A DNA stretch of 64,000 bases. It comes from CAJFUR01 sp904420575. Lineage in GTDB: Bacteria; Actinomycetota; Coriobacteriia; Coriobacteriales; Eggerthellaceae. The notes under the pieces were generated by a model, which was not told where the DNA came from, ran no database searches, and saw only the letters and a list, made by a program, of their open reading frames with translations. Within the stretch, counting starts at the first letter, position 1; each line of letters opens with the position of its first letter. Both the position numbers and the translations under genes were made by a program. Below, one piece after another: positions 18,253 to 27,116 of this stretch. The DNA lies in NCBI GenBank assembly GCA_965119745.1, contig OZ221973.1, positions 1,550,001-1,614,000 on the forward strand, written 5' to 3'.

Positions 18253-18270
18253 TTGCGGAAACGCGCCGCA

Positions 18271-18348
18271 CGTTCAATCGGCGAAGAGAAAAGGGAAGGA
18301 GCCCCGAGAGGCTCCTTCCTGTCCGCCGCGTTCGCGCCATGCGCGCTT
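18271..18348. repeat. 78-bp repeat, copy 2, containing a terminator hairpin
   Basis: This is the second copy of the 13374-13451 repeat (two mismatches). It covers the 3' end of the minus-strand gene 18274-18543, including its stop codon. The hairpin stem is at 18293-18302 and 18309-18318, with a CTTTTC tail on the minus strand. Confidence 0.85.
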
Positions 18349-18543
18349 ATCCTTCGCGCGGTTGTACTTGGCGTCGCCGTGCGCGCCGTGCCCGCAGGCA
18401 TAGCCGTTGAACCGCGGCTTGTGCGCCAGCGTGGCCTCTTCGGCCGTCTGGTGCCACACGACGTTCGCCCGTGCCGCCGACGGCTTGCCGGCATGCGTCC
18501 CCGCGGGCCGGGGCCGGCCGGTGCGCTTGCGCTTCCTGGACAT
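18274..18543 (-). CDS. Small basic conserved-looking protein, function unknown
   Basis: The 89-residue, very basic product starts MSRKRKRTGRPRPAGTHAG and continues NVVWHQTAEEATLAHKPRF...YACGHGAHGDAKYNRAK. The ATG at 18543 has an excellent Shine-Dalgarno (AAGGAGGTGA), the main evidence that it is a real gene. No domain is recognised; the Cys/His cluster (CGHGAHGD) could bind metal or nucleic acid. The last about 25 residues are encoded by the 78-bp repeat and its hairpin, so the original C-terminus may have been replaced or extended by repeat sequence. Confidence in expression is moderate; function is unknown. Confidence 0.6.
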   Translation of the reverse strand: MSRKRKRTGRPRPAGTHAGKPSAARANVVWHQTAEEATLAHKPRFNGYACGHGAHGDAKYNRAKDKRAWRERGGQEGASRGSFPFLFAD

Positions 18544-18703
18544 GCGCCTCACCTCCTTCGCGTCGTCGATGCTGGTGCGCCCCCCGCAAGGGTGCGGCAG
18601 CATGGTAGCACAAGGGGCCTTGGCCGCAAACGACGACAAGTCCCCAATGCCTGGGCAGCTCTCGTCTGGTTTCGGCGGATTCCTTGGCACCCATGGACGT
18701 TCC

Positions 18704-19066
18704 TCAGCGGGCCCGGCGGAAGTCGCGGGCGCCTTCGCGCGCCGTTCGCTTGTCTTTGAGGTAGAGGCCGAAGCGGACCTGTTGCCAGGGAGCGGCTTTG
18801 GGGTCGACCTGAAGGATGCGCGCCTCGACGGCGTCGTGTGCGAAGTACATCAGGCGGAAGGGGAGGCTGTTCTCGCTTGACGGCACGTAGCCGACCTTGC
18901 GCCCTTTGAAGTAAAGCGCGACGGCCTCGGCGTCGAAGGGGTTGTCCGGCTCGGGCACCAGCGAAAGCTTCTTGCCGGGCTTCATGTCCTTGAGGGCCAG
19001 CGCTCCCTCGTGGTGCTGGAATCCTGCGATATGGCAGGTTGCAAGGTGGCGCGACGGTTCGTACAT
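18704..19066 (-). CDS. HIRAN-domain protein
   Basis: The 120-residue protein consists of one HIRAN domain: HIAGFQHHEGALALKDMKPG, LSLVPEPDNPFDAEAVALYF, KGRKVGYVPSSEN. HIRAN domains, found alone or in helicases such as HLTF, bind damaged or 3'-end DNA. A role at damaged DNA or stalled forks is known for the family and unproven here. The gene faces away from the WYL regulator; the ATG at 19066 is preceded by AAGGAG. It is not obviously part of an operon. Confidence 0.85.
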   Translation of the reverse strand: MYEPSRHLATCHIAGFQHHEGALALKDMKPGKKLSLVPEPDNPFDAEAVALYFKGRKVGYVPSSENSLPFRLMYFAHDAVEARILQVDPKAAPWQQVRFGLYLKDKRTAREGARDFRRAR

Positions 19067-19205
19067 GGCTTCTCCTTAGGGCGTTCGTTCCGATAGGCGC
19101 CATCATAGCGGGTTCGGTTTCCTTGACTGTCCTGCAAGTGGTACAGCCTGAAGAAATGTGCGGTATACTTGCAGAAACGCCCGCCCGCTTTCGCAAGGAG
19201 ACGCC

Positions 19206-20228
19206 ATGGCCGTGAACCGACAGAAGCTCAAGCTGCTGTACCTGATGAGGATGCTGCAGGAAGAGACCGACTCCGAGCAGGGGCTCACGATGACGCAGAT
19301 ACTGGAGCGGCTGGAAGAGGAAGGCGTGATGGCCGAGCGCAAGTCGGTCTACCGCGACATCGAGGCGTTGCGCGAGTTCGGCCTGGACATACGCACGTAC
19401 CAGCGGTCCCCGGTCGAGTACGCGCTGGAGAACCGTGACTTCGCCTTGCCCGAACTGCTGCTTCTGGTGGACGCGGTGCAGAGCTCGCGCTTCCTCACCC
19501 AGCGCAAGAGCGATGCGCTCGTGCGCAGCGTCAAACAGCTCGCGTCGGCGCGGCAGCGGGCGCTCCTTGACAAGCGGCTGCATGTGGAAGGGCGCATCAA
19601 GAGCCAGAACGAATCGGTGTTCCACAACGTGGACCGCATTCAGGAAGCGCTTGCGCGCCGCCGCAAGATCACCTTCCTCTATTTCCAGTACGACGCGGCG
19701 AAGAAGAAGATCCTGCAGCACGACGGCGCCTTCTACACCGAAACGCCCGTGCAGCTGATATACGCCGACGGCTTCTACTACCTGGTCGCCTACAACGAGA
19801 AGCACGGGGCGCTCGCCCATTACCGCGTCGACCGCATGGACAAGATCGAGGTGACCGACCAGCCTGCCTGCCGCAACGAGCTCGTCGCCGGCTTCGACGC
19901 GCGCGATTTGGAAAGCCATGCGTTCGGCATGTACGCGGGCGAGCCGGTTTCCGTGGAGCTTCTGGTGGCGGCCGGCGCCATGGGCGCCGTGGTCGACCGG
20001 TTCGGGCGCGACGTGCAGTCGGTGCCGATGGACGACGGCGCGGCGCGCGTGCGGGCGACGGTCATGAAAAGCCCCGTGTTCTTCGGATGGCTGGCGCAGT
20101 TCGGCGACCGCGTGCGCATCCTGAAGCCGCAGCGGCTCGCCCGGGAGTACACCGACTACCTTCAAAAGATCGTCAGCGCGTACGGGCCCGAGCCTTCGGG
20201 CGGGGAAGGCACTGCACGCCCGAGCTGA
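19206..20228 (+). CDS. WYL-domain transcriptional regulator
   Basis: The 340-residue protein has an N-terminal winged helix-turn-helix (LLYLMRMLQEETDSEQGLTM...ERKSVYRDIEALREFGLDI). A WYL-type ligand-sensing region follows (ITFLYFQYDAAKKK..., PVQLIYADGFYYLVAYNEK, LAHYRVDRMDKIEV), and a C-terminal WCX-like domain ends it. WYL proteins often regulate DNA-damage or defence responses by sensing nucleic-acid ligands. The start is ATG 19206 behind AAGGAG. It converges with and overlaps the last 56 nt of the minus-strand gene at 20173-20763. The nearby divergent HIRAN gene could be a target, which is only suggested by position. Confidence 0.88.
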   Translation: MAVNRQKLKLLYLMRMLQEETDSEQGLTMTQILERLEEEGVMAERKSVYRDIEALREFGLDIRTYQRSPVEYALENRDFALPELLLLVDAVQSSRFLTQRKSDALVRSVKQLASARQRALLDKRLHVEGRIKSQNESVFHNVDRIQEALARRRKITFLYFQYDAAKKKILQHDGAFYTETPVQLIYADGFYYLVAYNEKHGALAHYRVDRMDKIEVTDQPACRNELVAGFDARDLESHAFGMYAGEPVSVELLVAAGAMGAVVDRFGRDVQSVPMDDGAARVRATVMKSPVFFGWLAQFGDRVRILKPQRLAREYTDYLQKIVSAYGPEPSGGEGTARPS

Positions 20229-20763
20229 CGATGCGCAGCGAGCCGCCGTCGTCGAGCAGCGCGACCAGGGCGAGGATCCTTCCTTCGGCGTCCCGTTCGA
20301 ACTCGATGCCGCGCAGCTGCCGCCCGATCGCGTAGGAGCAGGGGCGCAGGCTCTTCCACACGAACCCTTGCTCCCCTTCGCCGCCTGACGCGTCGGCGGC
20401 TTCGCCCGGCTGGCCGGAAGCGGGTGGCGCGAACGTGGCCAGGGGCGCGTCGGTTTCCACGCAGCCGAAGTACGGCGCGAGGTACGGCGACCGCATGGCG
20501 AACGCCACCACGTCGCATGTTTCCAATCGCAGGATGGTCGGCGAGTCGCACAGCCACGATCCCGCATGCCCGTCCCAGAGCGACAGCACGTCGGCGACGT
20601 GCGTCCCTGCGAGGGCGTGCGCCTTGCGGGCTCCCTCGTCGGAGATGCTGCGGGCATCGGCGCACCAGGCGCGGAAGAGCCGGGCGAACGCCTCGGTGGC
20701 GGCGACGGGCGTGCAGCGGCGCTCGGTGGATGTGGCGGGGGTTGTGGCGGTGCAGATGTGCAT
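20173..20763 (-). CDS. Hypothetical protein
   Basis: The 196-residue product starts MHICTATTPATSTERRC at ATG 20763, behind a good AAGGAGAGG. It is followed by a mixed alpha/beta sequence (AFARLFRAWCADARSISDEG, LSLWDGHAGSWLCDSPTILRLETCDVVAFAM, GIEFERDAEGRILALVALLDDGGSLRIV). No family is recognised. The regular, non-repetitive composition and the ribosome-binding site support a real gene, although the 3' end overlaps the WYL gene on the other strand. A longer frame extends upstream without a ribosome-binding site. Confidence 0.55.
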   Translation of the reverse strand: MHICTATTPATSTERRCTPVAATEAFARLFRAWCADARSISDEGARKAHALAGTHVADVLSLWDGHAGSWLCDSPTILRLETCDVVAFAMRSPYLAPYFGCVETDAPLATFAPPASGQPGEAADASGGEGEQGFVWKSLRPCSYAIGRQLRGIEFERDAEGRILALVALLDDGGSLRIVSSGVQCLPRPKARARTR

Positions 20764-20913
20764 GGGGCCTCTCCTTGTGCGGTTTGCTTCTCTTCGGGGA
20801 CGAAGGATACCGCAAAAAAAGAAAACGTATGTACGCAATTAGGGACACCCAAACAAGAGGCATGTGCGATAATAGCCAAAACCGACGGGGCGGGGCCGAA
20901 AGGGAGGTTGCCG

Positions 20914-22260
20914 ATGAACGAGATCAAGTGCCCGCAGTGCGGGACCGTGTTCAAGGTCGACGAGTCGGGGTTCGCCGACATCGTGCGGCAGGTGCGCGAC
21001 GCGGAGTTCGCCCGTGCCGTGGAGGAGCGCGCGCAACTCATGGAAGCGGAGCGCGAGCAGGCGGTGGAGTTGGCGCTGGCCCAGGCCCGCAACCAGGCCC
21101 AGGCCGACCTTTCCGCGCGCGAGCAGCGCATCGCGGAACTGGAGGCCGCGGCCAAGACGGCGGCTGCGCAGCGCGACGCCCAGGTCGCGGAGCTGCAGGG
21201 GCGGCTTTCCGCACTCGACCGGTCGCTCGACGTGGAGAAGAAGCTGGCGGCCGCGCAGGCGCAGGACGCCGCCAAAGACGAGCTGCGCGCCATCGAGCGG
21301 CAGCGCGACGAGCTGCGCATGACGTGCGAGCAGGCCAAGGCCGAAAACGAGCGCCTGCGCGCCCAACATCAGGCCGAGCTCGCCGAGAAGCTGAAGGCCA
21401 AAGACGAGCTCATCGCGGACCGCGAGCGCGAGATCGAGCGCATCCGCGACATGAAGGCGAAGCTGTCCGTGAAGATGCTCGGCGAAAGCCTGGAGCAGCA
21501 CTGCGAGGTGGCGTTCAACCAGCTGCGCGCCACGGCGTTCCGCCACGCGCAGTTCAACAAGGACAACGACGCGAGCGGCGGCACGAAGGGCGACTACATC
21601 TACCGCGAGCTCAACGAAGAGGGCGTGGAAGTGGTCTCCATCATGTTCGAGATGAAGAACGAGGCCGACGAGTCGGTCCACCGCAAGCGCAACGAGGACC
21701 ACTTCAGGAAGCTCGACAAGGACCGCCGCGACAAGGGCTGCGAATACGCCGTGCTCGTGAGCCTGCTGGAACCGGAAAGCGAGCTGTACAACCAGGGCAT
21801 CGTGGACGTTTCCTACGCCTACGACAAGATGTACGTCATCCGCCCGCAGTTCTTCATCCCCATGATCACGCTTCTGCGCAACGCCGCGCTGGGCGCGCTG
21901 GAGTACAAGAGCCAGGTGGCGCTCATGCGCCGCCAGAACATCGACGTCACGAACTTCGAGGAAAGCCTGGAGGACTTCAAGGACAAGTTCGGGCGCAACT
22001 ACCGGCTGGCCAGCGACCGCTTCGCCAAGGCCATCGAAGAGATCGACAAGACCATCGAGCATCTGCAGAAGACGAAGGAGAACCTGCTGGGTTCCGAGCG
22101 CAACCTGCGCCTGGCGAACGACAAGGCCGAGGCGCTCACCGTGAAGCGCCTGGTGCGCGGCAATCCCACCATGCAGGCCAAGTTCGAGGAGCTGCGCGAG
22201 GCGGGCACGGCGCCCGTCGTGCCCAAGGGCGACGGCGACGGGGACGAGGGGCTGGCCTGA
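20914..22260 (+). CDS. DUF2130 family protein
   Basis: The 448-residue protein begins with a zinc-ribbon-like KCPQCGTVFKVDESG, then a long coiled coil (roughly residues 30-185). A conserved C-terminal domain follows with GESLEQHCEVAFNQLRATAFRHAQFNKDN, GDYIYRE, FEMKNEAD, KRNEDHFRKLDKDR and CEYAVLVSLLE. The last is the pattern of DUF2130, which resembles nuclease-superfamily domains with conserved acidic/Lys positions (FEMKNE). A DNA- or chromosome-associated role is likely but not established. The start ATG 20914 follows AGGGAGG. Confidence 0.85.
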   Translation: MNEIKCPQCGTVFKVDESGFADIVRQVRDAEFARAVEERAQLMEAEREQAVELALAQARNQAQADLSAREQRIAELEAAAKTAAAQRDAQVAELQGRLSALDRSLDVEKKLAAAQAQDAAKDELRAIERQRDELRMTCEQAKAENERLRAQHQAELAEKLKAKDELIADREREIERIRDMKAKLSVKMLGESLEQHCEVAFNQLRATAFRHAQFNKDNDASGGTKGDYIYRELNEEGVEVVSIMFEMKNEADESVHRKRNEDHFRKLDKDRRDKGCEYAVLVSLLEPESELYNQGIVDVSYAYDKMYVIRPQFFIPMITLLRNAALGALEYKSQVALMRRQNIDVTNFEESLEDFKDKFGRNYRLASDRFAKAIEEIDKTIEHLQKTKENLLGSERNLRLANDKAEALTVKRLVRGNPTMQAKFEELREAGTAPVVPKGDGDGDEGLA

Positions 22261-22324
22261 GGCAGGGCCGGGGCGACGGGGTAAGGGGTTGCCAGAGGCG
22301 CGGGGGCCGAGGCCGTCGGACTCG

Positions 22325-22867
22325 TTACCGGCCGGCCGCGCCGGTCAGCGTTGTCGAGTGGAGGGGCCGGTACGTGGCGCCTTCGCGTCCCAGCGTGCTT
22401 TTGAACAGCGTGACCGTGGTGGCTCCGTCGTCTTCGGGAAAGGCGAGGGCCGGCAGGTCCGTCCGGTGGATGCGCACGCGCCGCGCAAGCGTGACGTGCG
22501 GCTTGAACGGCTTGGGATCGAAGGCGACGCCGCGCGCGGCCAGCTGCTCGCGCACGGCGCGTGCCAGCCGTTCGAGCTGCGGCGTCGACGCGATGCCCAG
22601 CCACAGCGTCGCGTCGTTCGCGCGCCCGAACTTCCCCAGACCGTCGCTGCGCAGCGAAAGCGGGGGCACGTCCGTGCAGGCCGCCTCCAAGGCGTCGGTG
22701 GCGGCGGCTATCTCCGGTTCGCCGACCTCTCCCAGGAAGGCGAGCGTGAGGTGATGCGTCGAGGACGCGAGGAAGCGTCCTTCCAACGCCGCCTCCAATT
22801 TGCGGGAGAGCGCCGCCGTTTCGATGGCGAAGCGTTCCGGCAACTCCAATGCGACGAACGTTCTCAT
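22325..22867 (-). CDS. thpR: RNA 2',3'-cyclic phosphodiesterase (2H phosphoesterase)
   Basis: The 180-residue protein has both HxTx motifs of the LigT/ThpR 2H superfamily: HHLTLAF (about residue 38) and HVTLAR (about residue 123), with RTFVALELPE at the N-terminus. Family enzymes hydrolyse 2',3'-cyclic phosphate RNA ends and can ligate tRNA halves in vitro. The start ATG 22867 (MRTFVALELP) with AAGGAA upstream fits the family start better than an ATG six codons earlier. The stop of the deformylase-like gene lies 29 bp upstream, so the two minus-strand genes may be cotranscribed. Confidence 0.88.
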   Translation of the reverse strand: MRTFVALELPERFAIETAALSRKLEAALEGRFLASSTHHLTLAFLGEVGEPEIAAATDALEAACTDVPPLSLRSDGLGKFGRANDATLWLGIASTPQLERLARAVREQLAARGVAFDPKPFKPHVTLARRVRIHRTDLPALAFPEDDGATTVTLFKSTLGREGATYRPLHSTTLTGAAGR

Positions 22868-22896
22868 GGCGGCGCTTCCTTGCACGGGCGAAGGCG

Positions 22897-23316
22897 TCAG
22901 ACGAGCTTGCCTTTGCAGTGGTCGATCATGTGTTGGATCAGCTCGGCGGTCCAGCCTTCGAAGACCTTCTTGCGGGGCACGAGCGCGCCGTCTGCGAGTT
23001 CTTCATAGGTCACCGTGACCCATTCGAAGCGGGTGACCTTCGTCTCGTCGTCGCGCGAGAGGCAGGCTTCGACGGACTTGGTCGGGCGCAGGGCCTTCTT
23101 GAGCACGGGGTTGTACATGACGTGCGGCTTGTCGTCTTCGTCCAGGTAGGCCACCACGGCCTTCGCGACGCCTATCTGGTTGGCGGCCAGGCAGGCGGCA
23201 TCGTCGCGCGCCAGCAGCGTGTCGACGAGGTCCTGCGCGACCTGCGCGTCTTCGGCGGTGGCGGCCTCGCACGGCTGGGAAAGCAGCGCTTCGTCCTTGA
23301 TGATGTCTTTGATCAC
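22897..23316 (-). CDS. Peptide deformylase-like protein without the catalytic Glu
   Basis: The 139-residue product aligns with peptide deformylase: CLAANQIGVAKAVV (usual GLAANQIG), VEACLSR (usual EGCLS) and IQHMIDHCKGKLV (usual IQHExDHLxGxL). The metal ligands Cys and two His are kept, but the catalytic Glu of HExxH is Met and the C-terminal helix is short. Deformylase activity should therefore be absent or much changed. The start is GTG 23316 directly behind AAGGAGG; longer frames upstream have no ribosome-binding site. A true deformylase is expected elsewhere. Confidence 0.8.
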   Translation of the reverse strand: MIKDIIKDEALLSQPCEAATAEDAQVAQDLVDTLLARDDAACLAANQIGVAKAVVAYLDEDDKPHVMYNPVLKKALRPTKSVEACLSRDDETKVTRFEWVTVTYEELADGALVPRKKVFEGWTAELIQHMIDHCKGKLV

Positions 23317-23522
23317 GGAATCCTCCTTGCTGCGCCCGCACGCGGGCGGTGGTTTTTCGCTGACATGCATGATAGCGCATGACGTCGCCTGCGGCCTCCT
23401 CAATCCTTGGGGCGAAAGGCGGTGCGCGCCGCGCCGAATGCTGGTATCCTTTCGCAGGAGGCGCGCGAGGGCGCAAGAGGCGTGTGTGGGCGCACAAGAC
23501 GAGGAAAGAAGAAGTTGCAGCG

Positions 23523-24593
23523 GTGAGAGAGACACGACTCAAAGGGATGCCGAAACTGACGCGGAAGGCCAAGGCGGTGCGCAGTGTCGCCGTCGCCGTG
23601 CTGGCGTGCGTGCTGGCTGCGGCCGCCTTTTTCGGCGCCGTGCAGAATGCCGGCGGGTTCTTGCCGGGTGGGGCAGGTTCTGCCGGGCAAGCGCAAAGCG
23701 CGCAGGGAAGCGCGGTCGATTGGCATTCCCTGGCCGACCTCCCGGCGTATGCGGGGGAGCCGTGCGTCGAGCTGGAAGGCAACCGCCCCTCGTTCACCGA
23801 GGCCGACCGCGCCTTGGCCTCCCATGCGTTCGAGGAATACGAGCCGCTCGACTACCTGGGCAGGACGACGGGCGCGTTCGCCTGTGTGGGCTTGGAGACC
23901 ATGCCGACGCAGGAGCGCGGCGACATCGGCAGCGTCCATCCGAGCGGCTGGCGCACGTCCCGGTACGCCTGGGTGGAGGGCGAGAGCCTGTTCAACCGCT
24001 GCCATCTCATCGCCCACCACCTGAGCGGCGAGAACGCCAACGAGCGCAACCTCATCACGGGAACGCGCTATTTGAACGCCGAGGGCATGCTTCCGTTCGA
24101 AGAGCGCATGGGCGACTACATCGACGCGACGGGCAACCACGTGCTGCTGCGCGTGACGCCCGTCTACGATGGCGACGACCTGGTGGCACGCGGCGTGCAG
24201 ATGGAGGCGTGGTCGGTGGAGGACGAGGGAGAGGGCATCTGCTTCAACGTGTTCGTCTACAACGTGCAGCCGGGAGTCGTCATCGACTACGCTACGGGCG
24301 AGAACTGGTCCGACGGGACGATGGACGAAGGTACGAGCGGCGTGGCGACGGGCAGCGCAGGGACGGACAGCGGCGCGGCGGGCGAGGGGGCGGGTGCGGG
24401 CGGCGCTGGCGCAGAGAGCGCGTTCGACGCCACCCAGCACGCCTACGTGCTCAACGCCAACACGCGGCGCATCCACGTTCCCACGTGCCCGTCGGTGGAA
24501 GACGCGAAAAGCCACAACCTGCAAGGCTGGGACGGCACCGTGGAGGAAGCCGAAGCCCTCGGCTACCAACCTTGCGGAAGATGCAGGCCGTGA
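23523..24593 (+). CDS. Secreted DNA/RNA non-specific endonuclease
   Basis: The 356-residue protein starts with a signal/anchor helix (VRSVAVAVLACVLAAAAFFGAV). The nuclease core follows: PTQERGDIGSVHPSGW, NRCHLIAHHLSGENANERNLITGTRYLNAEGM, NHVLLRVTPVYDGDDLVARGVQMEAWS. This is the NUC/DNA-entry nuclease pattern, with His in RCHLIAH and the conserved Asn/Arg. After a Gly/Ala-rich linker (about residues 265-295) the C-terminus has RIHVPTCPSV...GYQPCGRCRP, a four-Cys/His module resembling those appended to other secreted nucleases. The exact start is uncertain: GTG 23523 is given, ATG 23547 is possible. It probably scavenges or degrades extracellular nucleic acid. Confidence 0.83.
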   Translation: MRETRLKGMPKLTRKAKAVRSVAVAVLACVLAAAAFFGAVQNAGGFLPGGAGSAGQAQSAQGSAVDWHSLADLPAYAGEPCVELEGNRPSFTEADRALASHAFEEYEPLDYLGRTTGAFACVGLETMPTQERGDIGSVHPSGWRTSRYAWVEGESLFNRCHLIAHHLSGENANERNLITGTRYLNAEGMLPFEERMGDYIDATGNHVLLRVTPVYDGDDLVARGVQMEAWSVEDEGEGICFNVFVYNVQPGVVIDYATGENWSDGTMDEGTSGVATGSAGTDSGAAGEGAGAGGAGAESAFDATQHAYVLNANTRRIHVPTCPSVEDAKSHNLQGWDGTVEEAEALGYQPCGRCRP

Positions 24594-24680
24594 TCAGGCT
24601 GTCGAAGGTTCGCGCGGCAAGCGGCGAACCGGCTGCCGCGCATCCGTAGGCTCGACGGCGGAAAGCACGGCCTTGCTGCA

Positions 24681-26840
24681 TCAGTCTTTCAGCAGCGGCG
24701 TCAACTCGCCGCGGGCGAGGACGGTCAGTTCGCGCGTGGCGCGCGAAAGCGTGGTGTACAGGCGGCGGCGTGCGAGCGGGTCGCCGGCGGGGAAGATGCG
24801 CGCGGACGCGTCCGGCACGATCACCCGGTCGAACTCGAGGCCCTTCGCCAGCCTGAGCGTGATGAGCACGACGCCGCTCGCCGGCAGCGTGGCCGTGTCG
24901 TCCACGAGTGCGGGCGCACCGTCGCCGAGCAGCTTCTGGATTCGCTTGGCCTCGTGCTTCCACGGCACGATGACGGCGGCGAGGCCGTCGCCGGCGCGTG
25001 CCGCGTCCACGGCCTCGCGCAGGGCGGTCGCGTAGGACGTCTCGTCGGGGCAGGAGAGGATGGTCGGCGGCGTGTCCGCACGCTGGATGGAGGAGATGCT
25101 TGCGCGTTCCTCGTCGTCCAGCAGGCTGGCGAACAGTTCCGTGATCTCGGGCGTCGAGCGGTAGCTGGTCATGAGGCGGCATTCTTCCACGGGCCCGTGC
25201 GCGGCCTCGAACACGGCGCGGACCTCGTCGAACGTGGCGGTGCCCGGCGCGATGGCCTGGTTCGGATCGCCGAGCAGCAAGAAGTGTGCGCGTCGGAAGT
25301 AGCGCGCCAGCACGGCCAGCTGGGCGGCGGTGTAGTCCTGCACCTCGTCGATCATCACGTACTTGGCGTCCGGGTTGCCAAGGCCCGTGAGCGCCATCTT
25401 CAGGTAGAGCCACTCGACAGGCGCGAGGCCGTCTGTGCCGAGCAGGCGCATGCCGATGCGGTCGATGCGCAGCCAGTCGTCGTTCTCCACGGCGGCGAAC
25501 GCCTCTGCGTACCGGTCGCGCACGAAGCGCAGCGCGAAGGAGCGCTCCTCCTGCTCGTCGGCCGGCGCGATGGCCTCGTGGAAGATACGCAGCTGCTCGT
25601 CCAGGTCGAGGGCGGAAAGCTCGTCCAGCGTCTCGTCGGTGCCGGCCATCTGCGCAAGGCGGGCCTCCAGGCGGGTATGCAGCTCCTCGCGCATGAGCGT
25701 GACGCGGTGGGGGCCCGCGGGGATGCGGCGCAGCTTGTCGGCGAGCTTGCGGACGGAGTCGGCCGAGATCAGGCGCACATCGCCCACGCGGATGTCGCGG
25801 AAGTCGTTAGCGTCGAATTCGAAGCCGGCCACGGCTGCGTCGATGCGTTCGAGGGCCGCAAGCGGCACGTCGGCCTCGCCGACGCCCCGGTCGGGCGGCA
25901 GCAGGCCGCGTGCGAACTCGTCCCAGGTGAGGCTTTCCGGATTGCGTTCGCCCAGGTCCGGCAGCACGCTGGCGATGTAGTGCTGGAACACCGGGTTCGG
26001 CGAGACGAGGAAGACCTCGCTCGCATCGAGGCTGCCGCGGTTCTGGTAGAAAAGGTAGGCGATGCGCTGCAGCAGCACCGACGTCTTGCCGCTGCCCGCG
26101 ATGCCGCTCACCAGCAGCACGGGCACGTCTTCATGGCGCACCACCTGGTTCTGCTCCTTCTGGATGGTGGCCGTGATGGCCTGCATCTGCGCCGTGCGGC
26201 GCTTCGAGAGCGATGCGAGCAAGAGCGAGTCCTGGATGGCGACGGTGGTGTCGAAGTAGGCGTTCAGGCGGTCCTCTTCGATGTCGAACTGGCGGCGCAG
26301 CTTGAGGTCCACGTCGATGGTGCGCCCGTCGGCCACGTAGGACGTAGGGCCGTTGTCCTGGTTGTAGTACACTTCGGCCACAGGGGAGCGCCAGTCCACG
26401 ACGAGGCGGCGGTACGACTCGTCCGAGATGCCCGCGGTGCCGAGGTAGAGCTCCTTGGGCTCCTGCCCGGGCTTGAACTGCAGGGCGACTTTCGCGAAGT
26501 ACGGCTGCTTGAGCAGCAGCTGGATTCTCTCAAGCTGCTCGGCGTCTGCATCCTGCGCCAGGTTGTACGCGTCGATCACGCGGTTCATGGCCGCGAAGTC
26601 CGCGTAGGTCTCCATGGCGTCGGCGTACGTGGCGAAGTTGGGCGCCAGCTCCTCCGACATAGACCGCTTGTCCTGGGCCGCCGCCTCGCGTGTCTTTTCC
26701 ATCCGGCGCACGAGGGCGCGCCCCAGCTCCTGCAGCTTCGCGTACGTGACCGCGAGGTGCTGCTGCTCCTGCTGGAAGACGGGGTCGTTTGTGAGCGCAG
26801 GTTCGGCCTCGTGGTTCGGTTGGGGACTCTCAGTCTGCAA
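24681..26840 (-). CDS. helD: HelD-like superfamily 1 helicase
   Basis: This protein of about 719 residues has an N-terminal coiled coil (QQEQQHLAVTYAKLQELGRALVRRMEKTRE), then GTAGISDE and VDWRSPVAEVYY (HelD hallmark). Walker A is VSGIAGSGKTSVLLQRIAYLFY; helicase motifs VMIDEVQDYTAAQLAVLARYF, LLGDPNQAI, MTSYRST and ITLRLAKGLEFDRVIVPD follow. HelD binds RNA polymerase and releases stalled complexes. TTG 26840 is preferred because AAGGAG lies five bases upstream. A longer frame with an ATG at 26900 lacks a ribosome-binding site. The gene is divergent from the DMSO-reductase-type operon. Confidence 0.88.
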   Translation of the reverse strand: MQTESPQPNHEAEPALTNDPVFQQEQQHLAVTYAKLQELGRALVRRMEKTREAAAQDKRSMSEELAPNFATYADAMETYADFAAMNRVIDAYNLAQDADAEQLERIQLLLKQPYFAKVALQFKPGQEPKELYLGTAGISDESYRRLVVDWRSPVAEVYYNQDNGPTSYVADGRTIDVDLKLRRQFDIEEDRLNAYFDTTVAIQDSLLLASLSKRRTAQMQAITATIQKEQNQVVRHEDVPVLLVSGIAGSGKTSVLLQRIAYLFYQNRGSLDASEVFLVSPNPVFQHYIASVLPDLGERNPESLTWDEFARGLLPPDRGVGEADVPLAALERIDAAVAGFEFDANDFRDIRVGDVRLISADSVRKLADKLRRIPAGPHRVTLMREELHTRLEARLAQMAGTDETLDELSALDLDEQLRIFHEAIAPADEQEERSFALRFVRDRYAEAFAAVENDDWLRIDRIGMRLLGTDGLAPVEWLYLKMALTGLGNPDAKYVMIDEVQDYTAAQLAVLARYFRRAHFLLLGDPNQAIAPGTATFDEVRAVFEAAHGPVEECRLMTSYRSTPEITELFASLLDDEERASISSIQRADTPPTILSCPDETSYATALREAVDAARAGDGLAAVIVPWKHEAKRIQKLLGDGAPALVDDTATLPASGVVLITLRLAKGLEFDRVIVPDASARIFPAGDPLARRRLYTTLSRATRELTVLARGELTPLLKD

Positions 26841-27009
26841 GCGATCTCCTTGTGCCCGGTGTCTTGTGTGCTGCCCTGCCGCAACAGGGCAGTCATGCAT
26901 TGTAGCCGATTCGCCTGCGAAGTCGAAGCGGTACGTGCATTCCCCGTTTTTTCGGCAGGCTGGCTGCTGCCGGCGCGTTGCTATAATCGCAAGCGAGAAG
27001 CCTTCCGTC

Positions 27010-27043
27010 ATCGATTAACAAATCTCAATAGTTTGTAATCGAT
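27010..27043. promoter_or_regulatory. AT-rich dyad upstream of the DMSO-reductase-like operon
   Basis: ATCGATTAACAAA (27010-27022) and TTTGTAATCGAT (27032-27043) form a near-perfect inverted repeat, with one unpaired base and a 9-nt spacer. It ends about 73 bp before the start of the molybdopterin enzyme gene. The AT-rich dyad in GC-rich DNA marks a likely operator/promoter region. Which regulator binds is unknown. Confidence 0.5.
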
Positions 27044-27116
27044 AATAAATGGAGGTCTGAGGGGAATGCCTGTTTAATGGTGGGCAGAGGGGAAGCCTCA
27101 CGACAAGGAGGGTTGC

